From NCBI GenBank assembly GCA_031216915.1, contig CM062292.1, forward strand, positions 9,673,920-9,737,919: a stretch of DNA of 64,000 nt, written 5' to 3'. Below the pieces are notes generated by a model. That model was not told the origin of the DNA, did no database searches, and saw only the letters and a program-made list of their open reading frames with translations. Every line of letters starts with the position of its first letter. Positions within the stretch are counted from its first letter, which is position 1. Both the position numbers and the translations under genes were made by a program. Source of the DNA: Pictodentalium vernedei. Taxonomy: Eukaryota > Mollusca > Scaphopoda > Dentaliida > Dentaliidae. Of this stretch, positions 56,189 to 64,000 are shown one piece after another.

Positions 56189-56306
56189 TGTACCCATACC
56201 TTGTTTGGTGTACATAATGTCAGCATCCTTGGTGGCCCTCCGTCATACAGCTTTCTACTAGTTACGCATATGGGTACACATCTGACGATTTCATCAGCCT
56301 ATTTTT
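56189..56306 (+). mobile_element. Family D minimal element without monomers
   Basis: A second 5' hairpin (ATATGTACCCATACCTTG...GTGTACATAATG) is followed by only about 50 bp. The 3' module comes next: GGGTACACAT + CTGACGA-TT-TCATCAG. It is either a 118-bp element or the deleted 3' end of the element before it. Confidence 0.5.
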
Positions 56307-56309
56307 GTT

Positions 56310-58010
56310 CAACTCAACATGCCCAGCCCCATAGGGAGGGAGTGGGGAAAAGCTCCAAAATATTTTTAAAATCTTCTTCTCATGAACCAGTGTGCACAAT
56401 GACTTGATATTGGCTATAGAGCTTCCTTTTGAGGTGTAGAATCAAGTTTGTTCAAACGAAGTTTGTGAAGCAATATTTGGCTTTGTAATGGGTGGGTTAA
56501 GATTTTTGCCCCGCCCAAAATTTCTGTTTTCTGAACTGATGGTCTGGTTTAAACCAAATTTGGTATGTGGTATTATTGGGTCATAAGTGCAAAAAAAAAT
56601 TCCCGCATCTACATGGGAACCCTGGGAGCTAAAAATAGAAATATTTTCAAACGCCCATATTTCCCAAACCACACAGAACAGAGAGCTGTTATTTGGTATG
56701 AAGTATCCTTAGGACCAGTGGAATTGAATGGTAAAAAAAATTGCCATTGGTTATGTTAGGGTGTTCTGTAATGGGCATCAAAAAAATGCTGAGTCAGCAT
56801 ATTTGCAAAAATTTAAAAAAATCTTTTCTCCAGAACCAATCATCAGAATCTTTTGATATTCGGTATACAACATTCATAGGGGGGTCAGATACAAGTTTGT
56901 TAAAATAAAGCCCATTGGTTCATATTTAGGCTCAATACAGCAGCCCAAATTTTTTACATAGGGTAATATGGGGAATATTCTTTAAAAATCTTCTTCTTCA
57001 GAACCACCAGTCAGAATCTTTTAATGTTTGATATACATCATTGTTATGAGGGTCAGATTCAAGATTGTTCAAACCACTAGGTTAATTATTTGGGCTTCCT
57101 ACGGAAGCCCAAATTTTAACTTTGTTCAATATGGGGGATAATTTTTAAAAATCTTCTTCTTCAGATCCACCTGTCAGAATGCTTTCATATTTGGTATGCA
57201 GCATCTCTAGGGAGGTCAGATTCAAGTTTGTTCAAATCAGATCCCTAGGTATATATTTGGGCTCGCTATGGTAGCCCAAAGTTTTACTTAGTGCGATATG
57301 AGGAAATTTCTTTAAAAATCTTCTTTTTCAGATCAACCGGTCGAAATGCTTTCATATGTGGTATACAACATCTGTAGGGGGGTCAGTTTGTTCAATTCGA
57401 GTGCCTGGGTTAATATTTGGGCTCCATATGGGAACCTGAAATTTAACTTGAGGGAATTTCTTCAAAAATCTTCTACTAGTCAGAATGCTTTCATATTTGG
57501 TATCTCTAGGGGGCTCAGATTCCAATTTGTTCAAATTGGATCCATAGGTTAATATTTGGGCTTGCTAGTTGCCCAAATTTTAACTTAGTGCAATATGAAG
57601 AAATTTCTTTAAAATTTCTCTTCTTCAGATCAACCAGTCAGAATGCATTCATATTTGGTACACAGCATCTCTAGGGAAATCAGATTCAACTGTGTGCAAA
57701 TCAAGAGCCTGGGTTAATATTTTGGCTCCCTATGGAAGCCGGAATTGGCCATTTTGCTGAAGAATTAAAAATTTTGCATTGAGTACCCTCTAGAGGTGTA
57801 TAACTAAGATTAATCCACAAAGGTTGTATGAAGGGGCTTCATAGGGGGGCTCTACATTTTACGGATTATTTTTGTCACTCCTGAGAGACTCAAGGATTGA
57901 GAGTGTAGCCTATGGATATGGATTGCTTATTGTAGACTCATTCTTGGACTCTGTTTATATTGTGTTCTTTTCAAGATGCGCGCTTCAGGCCCTGTGGGAC
58001 CTCTTGTTTC
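56310..58010 (+). mobile_element. HINE-like element, family E
   Basis: Imperfect monomers of about 165-170 bp carry AATCTTCTTCTTCAGA, TTTGGTAT.CA.CAT, GTCAGATTCAAGTTTGTTCA and TATTTGGGCT. The 3' end is TGCGCGCTTCAGGCCCTGTG + GGACCTCTTG, a small GC hairpin. A clear 5' hairpin was not found. Confidence 0.55.
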
Positions 58011-58522
58011 TCATGTTACTGCGATTTTACGCATTTATGTTTCCTATCACAGACGGTGATATTTGAAAAATGGCAATAAAATGTACTAGCTCGCTTGAAA
58101 AACATCATATGGTGGTCTTTGAGAATCCAAAGTATTTGGGGGGAGGGGGGGGGGGTTGAGGTGCAAGGGGGGGGGGGGGGGGGGCTAAAATGATGTTTTT
58201 TTAATGAACAGAAACAGAAATGAGAACAGAATTGGAACGTTATATATTTATTTACGTTGTTCAGTTATTTACTCACATCACTGTTTAATTTTCAGTTCAG
58301 TACATAATACGCCCATTGATGTAAATTTGATGACAATTTCAGACTGATGTGCAATAAACAAGGCGTATTGTAGAACATTTGTAGATACAAAAAATTTTTT
58401 AATGCCATTGTGCTGATTCAATAGTCTGGGCATTAGTTTCCTGAAAGTACTAAATGATATTGTAACAGTTTAAAACAAATTTACCTACATCTAGCATTCA
58501 GTGCACAAAATGTCCAAATATT
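58011..58522. other. Nothing recognised except a G-run tract
   Basis: 58137-58186 is largely poly-G. Otherwise AT-rich sequence without ORF or ends. Confidence 0.4.
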
Positions 58523-58526
58523 TTAA

Positions 58527-58925
58527 CCCTTTCAACCCCAGCGGCCCATTTTCCAAACAGGAACATGATACGTCATAACCTTGTTATATAGGATGGCTGT
58601 TCAGTAAATATTGTGGGGTAGACCAATCAGTATTTCTATTCACTTTCACGTTATCAATCAAAATGGCGGCTTTCAAATCATCACTTGAAAGAAAATACAA
58701 GTCAAATTATCACTGGAAATGGTCAATTTGTTTTAAAAACGTAAGAAAATCTAGCGTTTTTGAGTGGATGCCCAACATTTCCAGAATTAATTCAGCATGT
58801 ATTCACCCTGAATTGATGCATGGAGTCCGCTAGTTCATACATAGCCTGAAAGGCTGTAATATAAGTTTTTGTTTTGGTACGTCCTTTCAAAGGATGTACC
58901 AAACCAAAAACTTATATTACGGACT
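58527..58925 (+). repeat. TTAA-MITE left end and separate palindrome
   Basis: TTAA at 58523-58526 is followed by CCCTTTCAACCCCAGCGGCC, the end type of the MITE at 60970, with no matching right end. A palindrome, TAATATAAGTTTTTG...CAAAAACTTATATTA, lies at 58857-58919. Confidence 0.45.
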
Positions 58926-59342
58926 TTTAGGCCATGTTTGGACTAGAAACCCGCCAGCTGAATCACATTGCAAGACTCTGTCTGTTCCGAGTATCGATCA
59001 AATCACTTCCGCGTATCAATGATTCAATGCTCTGTTTACTTTCATGCATCATTTCAAAGTTGAAACGAGTGGAATTATCGGATTCTTATAAAAAGCATAT
59101 AATAAAAAGAAAATTAGTGTTTTTGAGTGGATACCAGAAATTATCTCACTTAGATAATTTTTGGTGTTCACTCAAAAACATGAGATATCCTCTATTTATT
59201 TTCTCAACTGTTTGCATGGGTCCTTTATGTTTTTAAAATGAATTTCTTGAATTTCTCAAGTCAATTCACATTCTTAACTGACACAAAATAAAGCATTTCA
59301 GTTTCAACCACCGAAAATAACACCAAATACAGAATTGGTTTT

Positions 59343-60606
59343 TATACCACCCACTTGAAAGGTGGGTGGTATATAGTGTTCACTATGTCCGTCCGTACAT
59401 CTGTACGTCCATCTGTCTGTCCATCCATCCATCCATTACGCTTTAGCGGGGTACACATCTGCTATCCGCAACTCCTCCTAAACCAGTGAACGGATTTCAT
59501 TGAAACTCTCAGACATTCTTTTACATACATTGAAGATGTGCACCTCCTGTTTTCTTTTCTGATATTTTAATTTTTACAGTTTCTCATATTGAAAAATGAA
59601 CTTTGTCAAATTCAATTGACATTCTGTATAGATCTGCTATCCGCAACTCCTCTTAAACCATTGAACAGATTTCATTCAAACTTTCAGACATTCTTTTACA
59701 TACATTGCAGATGTGCACCTCCTATTTTCTCTTCAGATATTTTCATATTTACAGTTCCCCATATTCAAAAATGGTCTTTGTCAATTCAGGTTTTAGTAGG
59801 GAGGGGTATAGATCTGCTATCTGCTACTCCTCTTAAACCATTGAACAAACTCCATTGGAACTCTCAGACATTCTTTTACATACATTGACGATGTGCACCT
59901 CCTATTTTTCTTTCAGTTATTTTCATATTCCAACATATGTCCGTCCGTTATGCTAAAGGGGTGTTACGCTTTGGGGAGGGGGTACTCATCTGCTATCCGC
60001 AACTCCTCTTAAACCAGTGTTGACATTTGCTATCCACGACATACATTGAAGATGTGAACCACCTATTTTTCTTTCAGATATTTTCATATTCCGACAAACA
60101 TCCGTCCGTCCGTTCGTTACGCTATAGGAGTTACGCTTTTGGGGGGTACACGTCTGCTATCCGCAACTCCTCTTAAACCAGTGAACGGATTTCATTGAAA
60201 CTTTCAGACATTCTTTTACATATATTGAAGATGTGCACCTCCTGTTTTGTTTACAGATATTTTCATTTTTAGGGTTTCCCATATTTAAAAATGGGCTTTG
60301 TCAATTCAAGCTTGCGTTGGGGGTTTGTTGACATTTGCCATCCGTGACCTCTTTTAAACTAGTGAATGGATTTCAGTGAAACCTTCGAACATTCTTTTAC
60401 ATACAGTGAAGATGTGTACCTTCTATTTTGTTTTCAGATATTTTCGAAATGGGCTTGGTCAATTCAAGGTTCAGGGTGGAGTGGAGGTGGGGGTGGGGGG
60501 GTCAGTGTTTGTGCTCTCTACATTAAACACACTTTTACTGTTGTAAAATGTTTCTTGGTGGGAGTGGGTGGTATCATTTAGTGAGCAGTGCTCACAGTTT
60601 TTCTAG
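59343..60606 (+). mobile_element. HINE-like element, family F
   Basis: 5' hairpin TATACCACCCAC-TTGAAAG-GTGGGTGGTATA, GTCC/CCATC tract (59387-59438), and monomers with CTGCTATCCGCAACTCCTC, ATTTCATTGAAACT.TCAGAC and GAAGATGTGCACCTCCT at roughly 150-190 bp. The 3' end is GTGGGTGGTAT + GTGAGC-AGT-GCTCAC (60581-60595). Confidence 0.7.
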
Positions 60607-60965
60607 TTTTAGTTTGATATTTAATTTGATTTGGAAGGGAAAACATGATGAAATGTTGATGTCTTACTGTATCGACCTTAATACAAGCCAATAATCAAAA
60701 ATAAACCCACATAGCAACTTTCTGATTTCAGTTTTAGAGTCCCCTCCTTGTAAATAAGCCCGTCACTGACGTTGTATTTGCAACATCAGTGACAGCCATG
60801 CTGGTAGATGTAATTTGTTAACAAATTAAAAGAACCCCTTATCCAATGTGTATTTGTCAGATTAGTTATTTCTTTTTCAAATGTGTCAAAAAGTTATGCA
60901 CTCTTTTACTTCATACACCCCCTTTGCTTATTCCCGGGTCAGTATGGTAGTATAAGCCACAAGAA
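60607..60965. other. Nothing recognised
   Basis: A short inverted repeat, GTCACTGAC/GTCAGTGAC, at 60761-60794 is the only structure noted. Confidence 0.35.
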
Positions 60966-60969
60966 TTAA

Positions 60970-61202
60970 CCCTTTGAACACTGGTAGTATCTTCCATATT
61001 AGTTCACTGACAGCAATTGGAAGAGTCCACATTTATTATTTGGGGTTAGACCAATTAATATTTTCAACGTGCAGCCTTATGGCTGCACGTTGAAAATATT
61101 GATTGTTCTACACCACACATTTACCTTGTAGCCATCCCACTTAATGACATTATGACATAGTTTGTGGCACGGCCGGGAAAACGGCCTCTGGGGTTCAAAG
61201 GG
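60970..61202 (+). mobile_element. TTAA-flanked MITE, fourth family
   Basis: TTAA (60966-60969; 61203-61206) flanks CCCTTTGAACACTGG and CTGGGGTTCAAAGGG. Core palindrome CAATTAATATTTTCAACGTG...CACGTTGAAAATATTGATTG. Confidence 0.85.
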
Positions 61203-61479
61203 TTAAAGAAAAAAGAATCGGACTTTTCCACAGACATGAACATATGCTAATTTATTCACAACTCATGAATAATTTAGTCACATGCAGACTTTCTACACAA
61301 TCATGAGAACTGATTCTTATTTTATCGATTCTTGTTGTCTACTAATTGCTGACAATCAACTGATGTGAATTCCAATTCCAATTATTAGCTCATCACTATG
61401 TATACAATAAAGTTTGGAATGACTTTACCTATTGTAATGAAACTGGGTAAATCCCTATCCTTAATGAGAGTATATCAAG

Positions 61480-61956
61480 GTCAGTTTTAACATCTAATGT
61501 TTTGATATTTGGTATGCAGCATTCTTAGGGGGTGAGATTCAAGTTTGTTCAGGCCATGTACCTAGGTCCATATTTGGACTCACTGAGGGAGCTCGAATTG
61601 TAACTTAGTTCAAAATGAGGAATTTTCTTTAAAAATCTTCTTCTTCAGATCCAGCAGTTGGAATGTTTTGATATTTGGTGTGCAGCATCCTTTGGGGGGT
61701 GAGATTCAAGTTTGTTAAAGCCAAGTCCCTGGGTTCATATATGGGCTCCCTGTTGGAGCCTGAATTATAACTTAGTTCAATATGAGGAATATTCTTTATA
61801 AAAATTTTCTTTTTTTTGGGATCCACTGGTCAGAATCTTTGGATATTTGGTATAATCTTTTCTTAGGAGGAGCAGATGCAACTTGTTGAAATAAATTCTC
61901 TGGGTTGATATTTAGGCTACCATGTCAGGTGAGCGCCCTCAGGCCCCTTGGGGCCT
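61480..61956 (+). mobile_element. HINE-like element, family E, 3' half
   Basis: Three monomers with TTTTGATATTTGGT.TGCAGCA, GATTCAAGTTTGTT and ATATTTGGACTC... A TGAGCGCCCTC + AGGCCCC-TT-GGGGCCT hairpin (61941-61956) forms a 3' end like 58000. Confidence 0.6.
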
Positions 61957-61957
61957 C

Positions 61958-62016
<59 letters not shown>

Positions 62017-62290
62017 TTTTTTTATTTATTTATTTATTTATTTGGAGTTTAATGACACTTTTTGACAACCAGGTGGTATTACACAATTTTACAGGTGGAG
62101 GAAACCAGAGTACCATGAAAGAACCACTGAGCTACAGCAAGCAACTGTCAAACTCCTCAGTCTACTAATTCCACACAAGCAGTATTAGCATTGCTTGAAG
62201 ACAAGTGCACCATCAACATGCAGTACACCTCAGTACGCAGCATCAGATTAAGTGACTTGATACAGTTACTGTTGGTCAAAATCAAACTGT
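61957..62290 (-). mobile_element. SINE with long (AAAT)n tail
   Basis: The + strand starts with (TTTA)n, then GGAGTTTAATGACACTTTTTG and ACAGGTGGAGGAA, with body and decayed head in reverse. The tail abuts the terminal hairpin of the preceding element. Confidence 0.8.
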
Positions 62291-62409
62291 GGATATTTTA
62301 TTTAGAAGTCTAATTTTCTAATCTCTGAGCCAATTTGTTCCTAACATAACTGTATACTTGCTAAATTTTACTTTAATTTTGTGTTCAAGTTATACCCTTA
62401 GTGGGCAAA

Positions 62410-62640
62410 CAGGCTTAACTCCTTGCATGCTGCTGGCAGATATTCCTGCCCAGAACAGGATTGCTCTTGATTTAAGTATAATTTGAGCACATTTAATGAA
62501 TTTTTCCCCTCAGAGGATTCCTGCGGGACTTTGGATTCAAGGAATGGCCTTGAATTCAACAAAGTGTGGTTCAGGTACTTGAAATCCTGAAAAATGGTCA
62601 AGGGAGCCTTGAAAATCCTTGAATTTTTGCGAAAAATAAA
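62410..62640 (+). repeat. Dispersed repeat, second copy
   Basis: Same block order as 28259-28640. Several CCTTGAA-type short repeats continue to about 62810. Confidence 0.6.
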
Positions 62641-62894
62641 ACGTGCCGATGATATGGGTAATTAACATCCTTCATCGTTGGATACACAAGTGATCATATA
62701 TCCTCATTCATGGCAGTAAGGCCTTGAAAATCCTTGAATTTGGTTGCTGTTAGGCCTTGAAAATGCTACAAAATGTCGATAAACAGCCTTGAATAGCCTT
62801 AAATTTGATCAGGTCTTGCTTGCAGGAACTCTGCCCCTATAAAATGGATTTTTTTTTCTCCAATGATTTCTTCATTTAAATTTTGATGATATTT

Positions 62895-63565
62895 ATACGC
62901 CTGTTTTGAAAAAAACGGGTCGTATTATGGTATACCGCTGTCCGTCTGTCCGTCCGGTCATATGTTGTACGATAACTCAAAAACGCTTTGAGAGATTTTC
63001 GTGATTTTTGGGTAGGTGGTGTATATCGATGGAGGGAAGCTCCCTTTCGTTTAGTGTCGCCGTTCGATTAGTCATTCCAGAGTTATGGGGCTTTATTACT
63101 TAGAAAATTGTTGATTTTTTACACGTCGTACGATAACTCGAGAATGCTTCAAGAGATTTTCACGATTTTTTGGTAGGTGGTTTATGTTGATGGAAGGAAG
63201 CTCCCTTTCGGTTGGTGTCACCGCTCGATTAGTCATTCCAGAGTTATGGGACTTTATTTTTCACATGTCGAACAATAACTTGAAAATGCTTAGAGCAATT
63301 TTCATGATTTTTTGGTTGCAAGTATATGTTGATAGAAGGAATCTCCCTTTCGATTTGTGTCGCTGTCCGATTTGTCATTCCAGAGTTATGGGACTTTATT
63401 CATCAAAATATAGGGAATTTTCCACATGTTGGACTTTGAGCAATTTTCATGATTTTTTGGTGGCAAGTATATGTAACCTGACAAGTACACATGTATACTC
63501 ATATTGTGTGGTTCCCTCTTGTAATTAATAATGGGCATATCATGCGCTCGTGGCGCAGCTGTTTA
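62895..63565 (+). mobile_element. HINE-like element, family G
   Basis: 5' hairpin ATACGCCTGTTTT-GAAA-AAAACGGGTCGTAT, GTCCGTCTGTCCGTCCG, about four monomers (CGATAACTCGAGAATGCTTC, GAGATTTTC.TGATTTTT, CATTCCAGAGTTATGGG). The 3' end is ATGGGCATATCA + TGCGC-TCGTG-GCGCA (63543-63557). Confidence 0.7.
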
Positions 63566-64000
63566 TATTTAAATCAAATCTAGTCATGGCAGCAGCCATG
63601 ACTAGCTTTGATGAAAAATGTCTTGAAAATACTGAACTTGTTAAGAGTTTAGTGCCTTGTCCAAGAACACAATACAGTTACTCTTGGTTATGATCAAAGT
63701 GTGGATATTTTAGTTTGTGGACATTTATGTTTCAAGTCTAATTTTCTAATTACTTAGCCACTTCATTCCCAGCATAAGGACATACTTGCTAAATTTGACT
63801 TTAATTTTGTGTTCAAGTTATACCCATAGATTCTGAGTGACCTCAAACATCAATAATTTATAAAGATTTATAAAAACTCAACAATTTCTTATCAACCTAC
63901 CTTACAGTTGTTTACTGCAAGCTTGCACTGCAGTGGAAGACCCTAACTCGGATAAAGTACTCTCTATTTTAATCTTTCCCAAGAGATGTGGGAAAGAAAA
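63566..64000. other. Short palindrome and otherwise nothing recognised
   Basis: AGTCATGGCAGCAGCCATGACT (63583-63604) is related to 28426-28454 and the words after it are shared too, so one dispersed repeat may span both. Confidence 0.4.

Overview
The window looks like non-coding DNA from an animal nuclear genome, most likely a marine invertebrate. The mollusc-like repeat content suggests a lophotrochozoan, but I cannot fix the species. It is AT-rich, has spliceosomal introns, and is almost wholly built from transposable elements and tandem repeats. The only host gene I can support is a phospholipase C beta (PLCB) gene on the + strand. Two of its exons, at 5443-5543 and 20856-21022, join in frame across a 15.3 kb intron and encode part of the EF-hand-like region. 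I found no exon upstream of 5443 or downstream of 21022, so the rest of the window is probably intron of the same gene or flanking DNA.

Layout. 1-5.4 kb: two adjacent Helentron/HINE-like elements, fold-back MITEs, and a 5S-headed SINE ending just before the first exon. 5.5-20.8 kb (intron): a 5'-truncated LINE inside a TTAA-flanked MITE, a hAT-like element with an 8-bp target duplication, a 7.3 kb HINE-like element with a higher-order satellite that carries its own SINE, then a cluster of TTAA-flanked MITEs. 21-27 kb: the second PLCB exon, then an apparently intact two-ORF LINE on the - strand with an SGNH-esterase ORF1 and an endonuclease/RT ORF2. 27-40 kb: pogo/mariner-like, hAT-like and TTAA-type MITEs with several SINEs. 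40.9-43.2 kb: a 25-bp minisatellite split by an element with TTA duplications. 43.9-47.4 kb: two nested composites, one carrying about 30 copies of a 54-bp unit. 48.2-51.0 kb: a second copy of the 1.2-3.0 kb element. 52-64 kb: several more hairpin-ended tandem-repeat elements.

The most notable pattern is a set of about eight families that differ in sequence but share one plan: a 5' hairpin after a T-run, usually a GTCC/TCCA/GGGC-type microsatellite, an array of monomers, a copy of the hairpin arm, and a tiny terminal hairpin. This matches non-autonomous Helentron (DINE-1/HINE) architecture. A second notable pattern is one SINE body found behind a 5S rRNA head and two different tRNA-like heads. 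Several insertions can be dated relative to each other because an uninterrupted copy of the target is also in the window. All long ORFs other than the two LINE ORFs are by-products of tandem repeats.
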